DNA of 64,000 nucleotides from Rheinheimera pacifica (lineage in GTDB: Bacteria; Pseudomonadota; Gammaproteobacteria; Enterobacterales; Alteromonadaceae): contig NZ_JANUEM010000010.1 of assembly GCF_024809855.1 (NCBI RefSeq), positions 1-64,000 of the forward strand. Reading direction: 5' to 3'. The stretch's first letter is position 1. Every line of letters starts with the position of its first letter. Position numbers and translations under genes: made by a program. This document shows, in pieces, positions 9,213-19,067 of this stretch. The notes under the pieces were generated by a model that saw only the letters and a program-made list of their open reading frames with translations, ran no database searches and was not told the origin of the DNA.

Positions 9213-9282
9213 GCTATTGTTATTCGATCCTTTTGTAAGCATCATGTAACATAAAGCGAGTTTCGGAAAAGGAAGCAGTTTT

Positions 9283-9612
9283 ATGAAGCTAAATGGATGG
9301 CAGCGAATTTGTTGTGTTCTGGCTCTGACCTGGGTCAGTTATGTAGCAATTGGGGCATACAAAGATGTATATGAGTTAAGTAACAATATTGAGAAATATG
9401 AGCAGCAAATTCTGTTGATTGAAGAAAAAACTTTTGCCGAGCGGGATCAGCGGATTGATTTTTTGCATAACGTGATTTCTGAAACCGAAGACAAAAAGGT
9501 GTCGACAATTATAGCGGCAGTATTCGCTGGAGTTGCTCCGCCAGTATTTATTTACCTTATTCTGATATGGATTATTGCCGGGTTTAAAGTGGCTGAAGTC
9601 TCTGAACCGTAA
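9283..9612 (+). CDS. Small two-helix membrane protein, unknown
   Basis: A 109-aa protein that I do not recognise. One hydrophobic segment spans about residues 8-25 and another about 76-99. Between them lies a charged, probably coiled-coil stretch (about 30-72), so the loop would sit on one side of the membrane. A good ribosome site (AAGGAAG) precedes the ATG. It ends four bases from the convergent xerC gene. It and the DoxX gene interrupt the xerC-yigB order seen in relatives. Confidence 0.62.
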   Translation: MKLNGWQRICCVLALTWVSYVAIGAYKDVYELSNNIEKYEQQILLIEEKTFAERDQRIDFLHNVISETEDKKVSTIIAAVFAGVAPPVFIYLILIWIIAGFKVAEVSEP

Positions 9613-9616
9613 AACG

Positions 9617-10552
9617 TCAGCTTTTTTTCTTAGCCCTCGGATGAGCGCTATCGTATACCTTGGCCAGATGGGCGAAATCCAGATGGGTATACACTTGGGT
9701 GGTGCTCAGGTTGGCGTGGCCGAGCAGTTCCTGCACAGCGCGTAAATCCTGACTGGATTCCAACATATGGCTGGCGAACGAGTGGCGCAGCATATGCGGG
9801 TGTACATGCTGATTTAAACCCTGCTGCTTGGCCCATAACTGTACCCGTTCGCGCACATGGCGGGTGCTGATGCGTTTATGCTGTTTGCTGATAAACAGCG
9901 CATTGGCATCCTCTTCCGGTAGCTTTGCCGTAAACGCTGGCCGCTGTTTTAACCAGTCTTTTAATGCTGCTAGCGCAATTTTACCCACGGGCACAATCCG
10001 CTGTTTACTGCCTTTACCTGTTACCCGCAGCAGTTGCTGTTGCCAGTCGATATCGCTGACATCGGCATTAACCAGTTCTTCCAGCCGTAAACCGGAAGAA
10101 TAAAACAGCTCCAGCATGGCTTTATCGCGGCAGGCGAGAATATCGTCATTGCTGTCGGAACTCAGCAGGTGGTTGAGCTGGTCCACATTAAGGTTTTTTG
10201 GCAGGCTGCGTGCGGCCTTGGGTACCGATAAATACTGCGCCGGGTTATCGCTGCGTTTAGCCTGCGCCTGCAGATAGCGGTAAAAACTGCGTAGCGCTGC
10301 CACTTTTAACGCTATGGTCCGAGGTTTGGCACCGCTGCGGCGCAGGCCGACAATATGTTGTTTTAACTGATCTTCTGTCAGATTAAGCCAATGTGTACCT
10401 GCATCAGCGATACTCAGCGCCAGTTGTTGTAACTGGCGCTGATAGCTGTCCAGCGTTTTGCTGCTGTAGCCGCGCTCAAACTGTAAATACTGTAAAAACG
10501 CCTGCAGCGGCTGTTGCCACTGCGGCGCTAGCGGGGTGTCAGGCTGCGTCAT
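9617..10552 (-). CDS. xerC: Tyrosine recombinase XerC
   Basis: XerC works with XerD at the chromosomal dif site to resolve dimers at division. The 311-aa protein has an N-terminal SAM-like core-binding domain (about 15-100) and a catalytic domain with all the expected active-site residues: Arg156 (SSGLRLEEL), Lys180 (TGKGSK), His253 and Arg256 (HMLRHSFASH), His279 (LLGHANLSTTQ) and nucleophile Tyr288 (VYTH). Its start overlaps the end of yigA by 14 bases, which fits the conserved dapF-yigA-xerC operon and separates it from phage or integron integrases. Confidence 0.97.
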   Translation of the reverse strand: MTQPDTPLAPQWQQPLQAFLQYLQFERGYSSKTLDSYQRQLQQLALSIADAGTHWLNLTEDQLKQHIVGLRRSGAKPRTIALKVAALRSFYRYLQAQAKRSDNPAQYLSVPKAARSLPKNLNVDQLNHLLSSDSNDDILACRDKAMLELFYSSGLRLEELVNADVSDIDWQQQLLRVTGKGSKQRIVPVGKIALAALKDWLKQRPAFTAKLPEEDANALFISKQHKRISTRHVRERVQLWAKQQGLNQHVHPHMLRHSFASHMLESSQDLRAVQELLGHANLSTTQVYTHLDFAHLAKVYDSAHPRAKKKS

Positions 10553-11195
10553 AACCTGGTAACAGCTGGGCTAAAATGCTGGCCAGGTGGCTGATGAACA
10601 GCTTGTCCATTGATGGCTGGAAGTGGTCGTCCTGCTCGCTGCCAAAGGCCAGCAGAGCCAGCGGTTGTTGCTGACTGCTAACCAGGATCAGTGCTACTGA
10701 GTGGATATGTGGCGCAAATAAACCCTGTTGCTCTTCTTTGTTTAACCGGCCCAAATAAATGCCGTGCTGGTTTAGCCGGCGTGATAGCAATAACTGAAAC
10801 GGGCTGCGGCTTTGCTCATCACTAAAACGCAATAAGCGGCATTCGTGTACATAAGGCATAGCGGCAGTAAATTGTTGCAGGCTGCTTTCGGCGTCCTGCA
10901 GGCTGGTGGCCTGGTGCAGCTGCGCCTGCAGCTGGTTAAACGCCAGAAATATCTGTTCATTTTGCCGTGCTACTGACATTAACCGGGTAATGTCGTCTTC
11001 CAGCGCCTGGATTTTTTCGCGCTGTAGTTCCAGTTGCCGCTCTACCAGCGACACACTGCCACGTTGCTGATGTGGTAGGCGTAAACTGGCCAGCAGTTGC
11101 GGGTATTGCTGAAAAAATTCCGGGTGATCCTGCAGGTAGTCGTACACCACATGGGCGGCCAGCAGGTCTTTGTCCTTGGTAAGGCTATCTGTCAT
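10539..11195 (-). CDS. yigA: DUF484 family protein YigA
   Basis: A 218-aa cytoplasmic protein of the DUF484 family, recognised by its fixed place between dapF and xerC. It opens with [20 protein letters not shown], typical of the family, followed by a coiled-coil (about 48-85) and a GAF-like fold in the C-terminal half. The biochemical function is not known. It overlaps dapF by four bases (ATGA) and xerC by 14 bases, so translation is probably coupled. Confidence 0.9.
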   Translation of the reverse strand: MTDSLTKDKDLLAAHVVYDYLQDHPEFFQQYPQLLASLRLPHQQRGSVSLVERQLELQREKIQALEDDITRLMSVARQNEQIFLAFNQLQAQLHQATSLQDAESSLQQFTAAMPYVHECRLLRFSDEQSRSPFQLLLSRRLNQHGIYLGRLNKEEQQGLFAPHIHSVALILVSSQQQPLALLAFGSEQDDHFQPSMDKLFISHLASILAQLLPGYDAA

Positions 11196-12022
11196 AGCTG
11201 TATTTGTCCGTCATAAACATGTTCTGCCGGGCCGGTCATTTTTACCGGTTGGCCCGGGCCGTTCCAGCGAATTTGCAGGCTGCCGCCGGGTAAATCTACC
11301 CGTACCTGCTGCTGTAATTTTTTTTGTAACTGGCCTACCACCACGGCAGCACAAGCGCCGGTGCCGCAAGCCAGGGTTTCGCCAGCACCACGCTCCCATA
11401 CCCGCAGTTTAATATGGCCAGGGGCGACTATTTGCATAAACCCGATATTAGCCCGCTCGGGGAAGCGTTCATGGCGTTCAAACAATGGCCCCTGCTGGTG
11501 CACCAACGCGGTGCCGACATCCTCTACTTCGACTACCGCATGTGGGTTACCCATTGATACTACGCCACAAAGAATAGTGTGTTCTTCTGCGCGCAGTATG
11601 TAGGTTATTTCCTGCTTTTGCGCTTTAAACGGCACTCGTGCCGGGTCCAGCTGCGGCACGCCCATATTAACGGTAACCTGGCCATCGGCCTCAACATACA
11701 GCATTATTTTGCCGGATTTGGTGCTAACGCCAATTTTATGCTTATTGGTTAAACCCCGGGCCCGGACAAACTTAGCAAAACAACGTGCGCCGTTACCGCA
11801 TTGTTCTACTTCCGAGCCGTCGGCGTTGAAAATACGGTAGTGGAAATCCAGCTCCGGATCATAGGGTGGTTCAACCATTAACAGTTGATCAAAACCAATG
11901 CCGGTATTGCGGTTCGCCAATGCTTTAATCTGCTCTTTGGTCAGAAATACATTCTGGCTTACCGCATCGACCATCATAAAGTCGTTACCCAGGCCGTGCA
12001 TTTTGGTGAAATGTAGCAACAT
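11192..12022 (-). CDS. dapF: Diaminopimelate epimerase DapF
   Basis: DapF converts LL- to meso-diaminopimelate, the lysine precursor and peptidoglycan cross-linking residue. The 276-aa enzyme has both catalytic cysteines: Cys75 in [10 protein letters not shown] and Cys219 in [14 protein letters not shown]. The N-terminal [14 protein letters not shown] is typical. The next enzyme of the pathway, lysA, is 12 bases upstream on the same strand, and yigA overlaps its end by four bases. Confidence 0.97.
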   Translation of the reverse strand: MLLHFTKMHGLGNDFMMVDAVSQNVFLTKEQIKALANRNTGIGFDQLLMVEPPYDPELDFHYRIFNADGSEVEQCGNGARCFAKFVRARGLTNKHKIGVSTKSGKIMLYVEADGQVTVNMGVPQLDPARVPFKAQKQEITYILRAEEHTILCGVVSMGNPHAVVEVEDVGTALVHQQGPLFERHERFPERANIGFMQIVAPGHIKLRVWERGAGETLACGTGACAAVVVGQLQKKLQQQVRVDLPGGSLQIRWNGPGQPVKMTGPAEHVYDGQIQL

Positions 12023-12034
12023 CAGCGCCCTTAG

Positions 12035-13300
12035 TTAGTCGGTAATGATCTGTTCGCCACGCCATAAATCCTGCCATTGTTCACGGGCGCGGATTAAATG
12101 CACTTTTTCGCCGTCTACCAGTACCTCGGCGGCACGTGGGCGGCTGTTATAGTTAGAGCTCATGGTAAAGCCGTAGGCACCGGCTGAGCGCACCGCCAGC
12201 AAATCGCCTTGGGCTATCGCCAGCTCGCGGTCTTTACCAAGAAAATCACCGGTTTCGCACACCGGGCCAACAATGTCGTACAACGCAGGCTCTGCTGCGG
12301 TGTTTACTTCCAACGGCACTATCGCCTGCCAGGCACTGTATAGCGCAGGGCGGATTAAATCGTTCATGGCGGCATCAACAATGGCGAAGTTTTTTTCCTG
12401 CCCCGGCTTTAAAAATTCTACTTTGGTTAGCAATACACCGGCATTGGCCATAATGGCGCGGCCTGGCTCCATAATCAGCTCAAGATGTGGGTAGCTTTTT
12501 AGCCGTTCTACCACTTTACCCAGATAATCGGCTGGCGAGGGTGGGGTTTCTTTGTCGTAAGTCACGCCAAGGCCACCGCCGATATCAATATGCTTTAACG
12601 CTATACCATCACTGGCCAAATCATCAATTAATGTCAGCAGCTTTTCCAGTGCGTCTAAAAACGGTTGGGTTTCAGTTAACTGCGAGCCAATGTGGCAATC
12701 TACACCGACTACTTCAAGGTGGCTGTAGCTGGCGGCCTTGCGGTAAATGTCGCGGGCCAGCAGTATATCAATACCAAATTTATTGGCTTTTAAACCGGTA
12801 GAAATATACGGATGGGTTTTAGCATCAATGTCCGGGTTAACCCGGATAGAAATGGCCGCTTTTTTATCAATGCGGCTGGCGACCAGTTGCAGGCGGTCCA
12901 GCTCAGCAATAGATTCTACATTAAAGCATTTAATACCCAGCTCCAGCGCAAAACGCATTTCGTCTTCTGTTTTGGCTACACCGGAAAACACCACCTTTTT
13001 CGCATCGCCACCGGCGGCAATCACCCGGCGCAACTCTCCGCCGGATACAATGTCAAAGCCGCTGCCCAGTTTGGCCAGCAGGTTTAAAATAGCCAGGTTG
13101 CTGTTAGCTTTTACCGCGTAGCATACCAGGCTGTGCGGATGCTTTGATGCTGCACTGGCAAAGGCCTGATAGTGCTGGGCAATGGTAGCGCGTGAGTAGA
13201 CATAGCAGGGCGTGCCAAATTCGGCGGCAATGCTACTTAAAGGTTGATGTTCCGCAAACAGGCGGTTTTGCTGATAATTAAAATGGTCCACGTTGTTCAT
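12035..13300 (-). CDS. lysA: Diaminopimelate decarboxylase LysA
   Basis: LysA decarboxylates meso-diaminopimelate to lysine. This is a 421-aa fold-type III PLP enzyme. The PLP lysine is Lys64 in CYAVKANSN, the phosphate-binding glycine loop is in the DIGGGLGVTY region, and the active-site Cys of CETGDFLGKDR is present. The reading frame stays open to 13396, but the ATG at 13300 fits family length and gives the usual start just inside the end of lptM (23-base overlap). Confidence 0.96.
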   Translation of the reverse strand: MNNVDHFNYQQNRLFAEHQPLSSIAAEFGTPCYVYSRATIAQHYQAFASAASKHPHSLVCYAVKANSNLAILNLLAKLGSGFDIVSGGELRRVIAAGGDAKKVVFSGVAKTEDEMRFALELGIKCFNVESIAELDRLQLVASRIDKKAAISIRVNPDIDAKTHPYISTGLKANKFGIDILLARDIYRKAASYSHLEVVGVDCHIGSQLTETQPFLDALEKLLTLIDDLASDGIALKHIDIGGGLGVTYDKETPPSPADYLGKVVERLKSYPHLELIMEPGRAIMANAGVLLTKVEFLKPGQEKNFAIVDAAMNDLIRPALYSAWQAIVPLEVNTAAEPALYDIVGPVCETGDFLGKDRELAIAQGDLLAVRSAGAYGFTMSSNYNSRPRAAEVLVDGEKVHLIRAREQWQDLWRGEQIITD

Positions 13301-13466
13301 CCGTTTGTTGGGTTGGATTAGCGTTGTTTTGCTGAGGTTCTGCCACTTCAGGTGCCGGTTGTGGTAAGGTAAGCGGGCCTTTTTGACCACAAGCACTCAG
13401 CATGCTGCACAGCATAATAGCGGCAGCAACAGTTAACAGCGGACCTTTGGTTGTAAAAGCGTGCAT
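13278..13466 (-). CDS. lptM: LPS translocon maturation chaperone LptM (YifL)
   Basis: A 62-aa lipoprotein. The signal peptide ends in the lipobox LSAC, with the acylated cysteine at about residue 26 followed by GQKGPL, the conserved start of mature LptM/YifL. The rest is a Pro/Gln-rich tail. In E. coli, LptM binds the LptDE complex and promotes its correct disulfide assembly. The position directly ahead of lysA and divergent from cyaY is the usual one. Confidence 0.9.
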   Translation of the reverse strand: MHAFTTKGPLLTVAAAIMLCSMLSACGQKGPLTLPQPAPEVAEPQQNNANPTQQTDEQRGPF

Positions 13467-13537
13467 GATGTTATTTTTTTATGGTGATTGCGCTCTATAA
13501 TCGCATCCTTAGCGATAAAAGCAAACAGGTGAAGCAG

Positions 13538-13855
13538 ATGAATGACCTAGAATATGATGAATTGGCCGACAATACCTTGTTGGCAGTAGAGCAGGCAGTA
13601 GAAGATGCCGATGCTGATCTGGATTATGAATCGCATGGTGGCTTGCTTAGTATCAGCTTTGCTGATCACAGCAAAATTATTATCAATAAACAGCCGCCGT
13701 TGCACCAGTTATGGGTAGCAACTAAATTTAATGGCCATCACTTTGAATGGCATGGCGATAAGTGGATTGATAACCGTACCGGTGCGGAATTCTGGCAACT
13801 GCTGAATGATGCCGCTGCTAAGCAGGCGGGTAAGCCTCTTGATCTGGCGCCCTAA
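13538..13855 (+). CDS. cyaY: Frataxin homologue CyaY
   Basis: CyaY binds iron and tunes IscS activity in iron-sulfur cluster assembly. The 105-aa protein has an acidic first helix (residues about 1-28, rich in Asp and Glu) that carries the iron-binding surface, and the sheet motif [15 protein letters not shown]. The start at 13538 fits the family; the frame is open further upstream without a better start. It is divergent from lptM, as in many relatives. A TATAAT at 13496 is a candidate -10 box. Confidence 0.94.
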   Translation: MNDLEYDELADNTLLAVEQAVEDADADLDYESHGGLLSISFADHSKIIINKQPPLHQLWVATKFNGHHFEWHGDKWIDNRTGAEFWQLLNDAAAKQAGKPLDLAP

Positions 13856-13881
13856 GCGCGCCGACGTTTTGGAATGGTGTA

Positions 13882-14562
13882 ATGGCGTTACTTCCTTTTG
13901 TTGATGTTAAAGCGCAGGGCGATACCCGCTCTGCTGTAGTATGGCTGCATGGCCTGGGCGATTCCGGCCATGGTTTTTCGCCTATAGTACCCGAGCTGCG
14001 GTTACCGGCAGATGCCGGTGTGCGGTTTTTATTTCCGCACGCGCCAGAGCGCCCGGTTACTGTTAACGGCGGCATGCGAATGCGAGCCTGGTACGATATT
14101 AAAACCATGGATTTAACTAATCGCGCCGACGAAGATGGCGTGCGTGAGTCGGCCGTTGCAGTACAGCAATTGCTGGATAAATTGATTAGTGATGGTATCA
14201 GCAGCGAGCGTATTATACTGGCCGGTTTTAGCCAGGGCGGCGTTATAGCTCTGCATTTATTACCGCGTTTGCCGTACAAGCTGGCTGGTGTAATGGCGTT
14301 ATCTACCTATATGTGCGTACCGCAAAAGTTAAAAGAAGAAGCCAACAACATTAATAAAGCTACTCCGGTTTTAATTGCGCATGGCAGCCAGGATCCGGTA
14401 GTGCCTATGGCGGCAGGGCAGCAGGCATTTCATACGCTGAAAAACGCCGGTTTTAACGTCAACTGGCACGAATACCGGATGCCGCACAGCGTATGTCCGC
14501 AGGAAGTAGCTGATATCAGCAGCTTTATTCAGCGGCGTTTACTGAACCCGATAGCAGGTTAA
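13882..14562 (+). CDS. Alpha/beta-hydrolase, carboxylesterase/phospholipase family
   Basis: A 226-aa cytoplasmic serine hydrolase of the carboxylesterase type II (YpfH / acyl-protein thioesterase-like) family. The triad is visible: Ser117 in GFSQGG, Asp171 in HGSQDPVVP, and His202 in MPHSV. The oxyanion region is [13 protein letters not shown]. The natural substrate is unknown; relatives hydrolyse short-chain esters. It ends one base before the hemC start, so it shares a transcript with the heme genes. Confidence 0.88.
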   Translation: MALLPFVDVKAQGDTRSAVVWLHGLGDSGHGFSPIVPELRLPADAGVRFLFPHAPERPVTVNGGMRMRAWYDIKTMDLTNRADEDGVRESAVAVQQLLDKLISDGISSERIILAGFSQGGVIALHLLPRLPYKLAGVMALSTYMCVPQKLKEEANNINKATPVLIAHGSQDPVVPMAAGQQAFHTLKNAGFNVNWHEYRMPHSVCPQEVADISSFIQRRLLNPIAG

Positions 14563-14563
14563 T

Positions 14564-15493
14564 ATGAACAACATTCGTATCGCAACGCGCAAAAGTGCGC
14601 TGGCGCTGTGGCAGGCTGAGTATGTTAAAGCTGAGCTGTTGCGCCATCATCCGCAGCTGACAGTTGAGCTGGTGCCCATGTCGACGCAGGGCGACAAAAT
14701 TCTTGATACCCCGCTGGCCAAAATTGGTGGCAAAGGCTTGTTTGTTAAAGAGCTGGAGCAGGCCATGCTGGAAGGGCGCGCCGATATTGCTGTGCACAGT
14801 ATGAAAGATGTGCCGGTGGAGTTTCCCTCCGGCCTGATGTTGCACACTATTTGCCCGCGGGAAAACCCGCAGGATGCTTTTGTTTCTAATCAGTTTAAGA
14901 GCTTAGAGCAGCTGCCACAGGGTGCTGTGGTAGGTACATCCAGCCTGCGCAGGCAGTGCCAGATAAAAGCCATGCGGCCCGATCTAACCGTGCGCGATTT
15001 GCGCGGGAATGTTAATACCCGGCTGGCGAAGCTGGATAACGGTGAATTTGCCGCTATTATTCTGGCCGCAGCCGGTTTGATCCGCCTGGGGTTTGAGCAG
15101 CGGATAGCCAGCTTAATGCCGGTAGAAACCAGCCTGCCAGCCAATGGGCAGGGTGCAGTGGGTATTGAATGCCGCAGCGATGATATAGCCGTGCAGCAAC
15201 TGCTGGCACCGCTGGAGCACGCGCCAACCCGCAGTTGCGTGCTGGCTGAGCGGGCCATGAACCGCAAACTACAGGGCGGATGTCAGGTACCTATTGGCGC
15301 TTTTGCCGTGATAGAAGGCGATAGCCTGTGGCTGCGAGGCCTGGTAGGCGCGGTGGATGGCAGCGAAATTATCCGCCATCAGTTGCGTGGTCCGGTTGCA
15401 CACGGCGAGCAAATAGGTGCCGAACTGGCAGAGTACCTGCTGTCACAAGGTGCAGACCGTATTTTACAGGCGGTATATCAGGCTGCGCCATGA
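14564..15493 (+). CDS. hemC: Porphobilinogen deaminase HemC
   Basis: HemC joins four porphobilinogen units into hydroxymethylbilane. The 309-aa enzyme shows catalytic Asp82 in HSMKDVP, the TSSLRRQ substrate-binding loop (about 125-131), and Cys240 in [10 protein letters not shown], which carries the dipyrromethane cofactor. Its end overlaps hemD by four bases (ATGA). It is the first gene of a hemC-hemD-hemX-hemY run. Confidence 0.97.
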   Translation: MNNIRIATRKSALALWQAEYVKAELLRHHPQLTVELVPMSTQGDKILDTPLAKIGGKGLFVKELEQAMLEGRADIAVHSMKDVPVEFPSGLMLHTICPRENPQDAFVSNQFKSLEQLPQGAVVGTSSLRRQCQIKAMRPDLTVRDLRGNVNTRLAKLDNGEFAAIILAAAGLIRLGFEQRIASLMPVETSLPANGQGAVGIECRSDDIAVQQLLAPLEHAPTRSCVLAERAMNRKLQGGCQVPIGAFAVIEGDSLWLRGLVGAVDGSEIIRHQLRGPVAHGEQIGAELAEYLLSQGADRILQAVYQAAP

Positions 15494-16257
15494 CGGAGCA
15501 TACTGCAACAGAGGCCATACCATTTTTAATTACCCGCCCGGCCGGTAAGGCAGATAATCTGCTGGCCACGCTGGATGAAAGCGGTATTGCCTATTTGTAT
15601 CAGCCGCTGATAACCACCGCGCAGGTAGCGTTGAAACAGCAGGATCAACAGTTTTTACAACACGCTGATATACTGATCTTTGTCAGTGTTAGTGCAGTAA
15701 GTTGTCTGCAAAACCAAACTGATACCGCTTTGCTTAAAGCACCGTTATTTGCCGTAGGCCAAACTACCGCATCAGCTTTACAACGATGGCTGGGGCGTGA
15801 AGTAATAGTACCTGAAGATCAGCGCAGTGAAGGCTTGCTGCAATTATCCCAGTTGCAGCAGGTGGCGGGCAAGCAAATAGTGGTTGTGCGTGGCAATGCC
15901 GGGCGCGAACTGATTAAACAGGGCCTGCTAGCCCGTGGTGCAACGGTACGTTATGTGCAAAGCTATAAGCGTGTGCCGTTGCCGCTGGACGGTGCTTTAC
16001 TGTGCCAGCAGTGGCAGCTGGCTGGCATTCGATGTATTGTGGCTACCAGTAATGAGATTTTACAGCAGTTATTCAGTGTGATCAGTGCAGTGCATCACCA
16101 TTGGTTGCAACAGTGTGATTGGGTGCTGGTTAGCCCACGCATGCAAGACAGCGCTTTAGCGCTTGGTATTGCTGCTGAGCGTATTACGCTTGCCGATAAT
16201 GCCAATGACTGTGCTTTACTGGCTGCAATAAGCCAGCTTAAGAGGGAATATCAATGA
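15490..16257 (+). CDS. hemD: Uroporphyrinogen-III synthase HemD
   Basis: HemD closes hydroxymethylbilane with inversion of ring D. The 255-aa protein is divergent, as the family is, but has ITRPAGKA at the N-terminus, FVSVSAV, a [12 protein letters not shown] block and the YKRVP motif of the two-domain HemD fold. The start was set at the ATG overlapping the hemC stop. The frame is open further upstream inside hemC, but that part is not HemD. The stop overlaps hemX (ATGA). Confidence 0.92.
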   Translation: MTEHTATEAIPFLITRPAGKADNLLATLDESGIAYLYQPLITTAQVALKQQDQQFLQHADILIFVSVSAVSCLQNQTDTALLKAPLFAVGQTTASALQRWLGREVIVPEDQRSEGLLQLSQLQQVAGKQIVVVRGNAGRELIKQGLLARGATVRYVQSYKRVPLPLDGALLCQQWQLAGIRCIVATSNEILQQLFSVISAVHHHWLQQCDWVLVSPRMQDSALALGIAAERITLADNANDCALLAAISQLKREYQ

Positions 16258-17390
16258 GTGACACCTTAGAGCGTGCAACAGAAGAGCGCGCAGCAGAAAT
16301 GGACGCGCCATTGCAGCAGTTAAAGCAACAAATAGAAACCGAGCCTACAGTGCGCAGCAAGGGTAGCTTTACTGGTGGTTTAAGTTTATTGCTGGTACTG
16401 GCACTGGGGGGCGGCTTAGCTGCAGGCGGTTACTACTGGGCATGGCCGCAATGGCAAAATTTGCAGCAGCAAACTCATATGTTGCAACAAAATCAGCAGC
16501 GTTTAACTGATCAAGGCCAGCAACAACAAGACAGCAGCAAGCAGTGGCAACAGCAGTTACAAACAGAGCAACAGCAGCGTTTGGCCCAACTTGAGCAAAA
16601 TCTGACACAACAACAGCAACAATTGGCAGCACAGAGTCAGGCGCAAATTCAGGCATTGCGCCAGTTAGTGCAAGAACGCGACAGTGCACCACCAAGGCAC
16701 TGGTTATTGGCAGAAGTAGAATATCTGCTGCAGCTCGCAGCTCAGAAGGTTTGGTTAGAGCAGGATTTCGCCACCGCCCGTTCATTATTAGCCAGCGCCG
16801 ATGAAAAGCTGGCTAACCTGGACGACCCATCACTGCTGCCTGTACGCCAGGCTATAGCGGCAGACAACGAGCAACTAAGTCATATTACCTTGCCGGATTT
16901 AACCAAAGTACATATTCAGCTGCAGCAAATGCGTAAAGCAACCATGGCGTTGCCGTTAAAACAGCAGGATAAAGCCGCCCAGCCAGAGCTTAAACCCGAC
17001 ACCGATATCCAAAACTGGCGCCAGACACTGAGCTATTACTGGCAGCAAAGCTGGAGCAAATTAATTCAGGTACGCTCAGCGGTACCTGAGGATTACTTTA
17101 GTTTAACCACCGAACAACAACTGATGCTGCGGGTAAGTTTAAACCAGCAACTGCTGCTGGCAGAGTTGGCGGCAATGCAAAGGCAGCCGCAGGTCTACGC
17201 TGCAGCATTGCAGCAAGCCAGTGATCAGCTGCAGCGTTATTTTAGCAGTGAAGATGAAGCTGTTGTGCAGTTAAGCCGGCAACTGGCCTCGCTGGCTGCA
17301 GTTGACGTTGCCGTGCCGCAGGCATCGCCTTTAACCAGCCTGGCGCAACTACAGCAATATCAGCAGCAACTGACGGAGAGCGGCTTATGA
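16254..17390 (+). CDS. hemX: HemX membrane protein of the heme operon
   Basis: A 378-aa inner-membrane protein of the HemX family. One membrane helix lies at about residues 43-65 (LSLLLVLALGGGLAAGG). It is followed by a long Gln-rich coiled-coil (about 70-140) and a periplasmic helical domain. It is often labelled uroporphyrin-III methyltransferase, but no methyltransferase motif is visible and the role is unproven. It overlaps both hemD and hemY by four bases. Confidence 0.92.
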   Translation: MSDTLERATEERAAEMDAPLQQLKQQIETEPTVRSKGSFTGGLSLLLVLALGGGLAAGGYYWAWPQWQNLQQQTHMLQQNQQRLTDQGQQQQDSSKQWQQQLQTEQQQRLAQLEQNLTQQQQQLAAQSQAQIQALRQLVQERDSAPPRHWLLAEVEYLLQLAAQKVWLEQDFATARSLLASADEKLANLDDPSLLPVRQAIAADNEQLSHITLPDLTKVHIQLQQMRKATMALPLKQQDKAAQPELKPDTDIQNWRQTLSYYWQQSWSKLIQVRSAVPEDYFSLTTEQQLMLRVSLNQQLLLAELAAMQRQPQVYAAALQQASDQLQRYFSSEDEAVVQLSRQLASLAAVDVAVPQASPLTSLAQLQQYQQQLTESGL

Positions 17391-18466
17391 TCCGCTGGCT
17401 ATTGCTTATTCTGGTGCTGGCAGCCGCAATGTTGCTGGGGCCTGCATTGGTAAACAACCCCGGCTATATCAAAGTGATTCTGGTCGGGCGGGTATTTGAA
17501 ATGACCGCGCTGGGTTTAGTTGTTGCGCTGTTACTGGCTGGTATAGCCGTGTGGTTGTTAAGCATGCTGCTGCGCAAAATATTGCGCTTGCAGCATCTGT
17601 CGTTTAATTTTTTGCGCTGGCGCCGCCAACGCAAAGCTCAACAGGCGTTTGAACTGGGGTTGCAGGCCTATGCCAAGCAGCAGTGGCAACTGGCCAGCCA
17701 GCATTTAGGCAAAGCCTGTGCCGATGATTTTATGCATAGTGAGAAACGCCTGATGGCCGCTTATGCTGCGTTTTATGCCGGTAATGTCGCTTTGGCCAAC
17801 AGCCATATTGAAACCATGGATGAAAACAACAGCAGTACGGTTTTTATTCAGGCAGATTTATTGTTGCAGCAAGGCCAGGCCGCGCAGGCATGTGTGCTAC
17901 TGGCCGAAAAAGTAACGGCAGATACTGAAGATAAAGGCCTGGGCCAGCTGTATTTATATGCACTGCAGCAAGCCGGGCAGTGGCAGCAATTATTGCAAAT
18001 GGTACCGGCGGCAATTAATCAGCAATGGTTTGATAAAGATAAATGGCAGCAGCAGCGCTTTAATATTTATCCGGCAGCAATAAGCCAGCTAAGCCAGCAA
18101 CAGCGTTTTGATGAAAGCGCAGAGTACTGGCAAAATTTACCAGTCAAAGAGCGCAAGTCTACCGCCGCGAATATTGGCCGCGCCTGGGCCCTGGCGCAAA
18201 GTGGCCAGAATGACGCGGCTGAAAAGCTACTGCTAAGCCATTTACAACTGGCAGAGTTGCCGCAGTTGTTGCCTTACATTCGACAAATACCGCTGGGTAA
18301 GTCGGTGCTGAAATTACGTAAACAAACCCAAAGCTGGTTGCGTGATCACGGCAGCAATGGCTATTTATATGCGCTTTTGGCTTACCTGGCACAGCAGGAA
18401 GGTGAGATGGAGCAAGCCGGGCTGGCGCTGCAAAAAGCGCGGCAGTATGAGCCCAAACTTGGCTGA
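17387..18466 (+). CDS. hemY: HemY, TPR membrane protein of the heme operon
   Basis: A 359-aa inner-membrane protein. Two N-terminal hydrophobic helices (about 3-19 and 40-62) are followed by an array of TPR-like helices with repeated ALA/A-x-x-GQ patterns. This is the gammaproteobacterial HemY, thought to scaffold late heme synthesis. It is not the Bacillus protoporphyrinogen oxidase of the same name. It overlaps hemX by four bases. Confidence 0.93.
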   Translation: MIRWLLLILVLAAAMLLGPALVNNPGYIKVILVGRVFEMTALGLVVALLLAGIAVWLLSMLLRKILRLQHLSFNFLRWRRQRKAQQAFELGLQAYAKQQWQLASQHLGKACADDFMHSEKRLMAAYAAFYAGNVALANSHIETMDENNSSTVFIQADLLLQQGQAAQACVLLAEKVTADTEDKGLGQLYLYALQQAGQWQQLLQMVPAAINQQWFDKDKWQQQRFNIYPAAISQLSQQQRFDESAEYWQNLPVKERKSTAANIGRAWALAQSGQNDAAEKLLLSHLQLAELPQLLPYIRQIPLGKSVLKLRKQTQSWLRDHGSNGYLYALLAYLAQQEGEMEQAGLALQKARQYEPKLG

Positions 18467-18472
18467 TCGCTA

Positions 18473-18991
18473 ATGGCTGACGAAGCTATCACCGGGCTGG
18501 CTGCACTCAGCCCACCACAGGCCAGGGTATTGCTGCTGGGCAGTATGCCTGGCGCCGCCTCGCTGGCGCAGCAACAATACTATGCCCACCCGCGTAATCT
18601 GTTCTGGCCGATAATGGCAGAGCTGGCCGGGTTTTCTGCTGACTTGCCGTATCAGGAAAAAGTGCATGCGCTTAACGCCAGCGGCATTGCATTATGGGAT
18701 GTGATCGCCAGTTGCCAGCGCGCAGGTAGCCTCGACAGCGCCATCCGTGATGAGCAGGTAAATGACTTTGCCGGTTTTTTTGCTAGCCAGCCCAATTTAG
18801 CTGCAATAGGTTTTAATGGCGGTAAAGCCTGGCAAAGTTTTAAGCGCCATGTTTTACCGTTACAGATTGTACCTGCGGGTATTAAGTTGATTACGCTTCC
18901 CTCTACCAGCCCGGCTCATGCAGCGCTGGGTTTTACTGAAAAACTACAACAATGGCACCAGCTTAGCCCTTTTTTGCTTAACGTAAATTAA
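18473..18991 (+). CDS. Hypoxanthine-DNA glycosylase (UDG family 6 / HDG)
   Basis: A 172-aa DNA repair enzyme of the uracil-DNA glycosylase superfamily. GSMPG at 23-27, YYAHPRNLFW at 36-45 and the late LPSTSPAH motif match the HDG family, which removes hypoxanthine (deaminated adenine) from DNA. The Asn of AHPRN is the residue expected to act in catalysis in this family. It starts six bases after hemY and so may be the last member of the hem operon. Confidence 0.85.
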   Translation: MADEAITGLAALSPPQARVLLLGSMPGAASLAQQQYYAHPRNLFWPIMAELAGFSADLPYQEKVHALNASGIALWDVIASCQRAGSLDSAIRDEQVNDFAGFFASQPNLAAIGFNGGKAWQSFKRHVLPLQIVPAGIKLITLPSTSPAHAALGFTEKLQQWHQLSPFLLNVN

Positions 18992-19067
18992 CGCTTTTGC
19001 CTCGGAATTAATTATTGCCTACCGGGTCTGATATTAACTTAACCACTGCTGTACGGACGGCTGATTT

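Noticed and set aside
9617-10552. Tyrosine recombinase as an integron or island integrase
   Set aside because: Its sequence, length and overlap with yigA in the dapF-yigA-xerC order identify it as housekeeping XerC.
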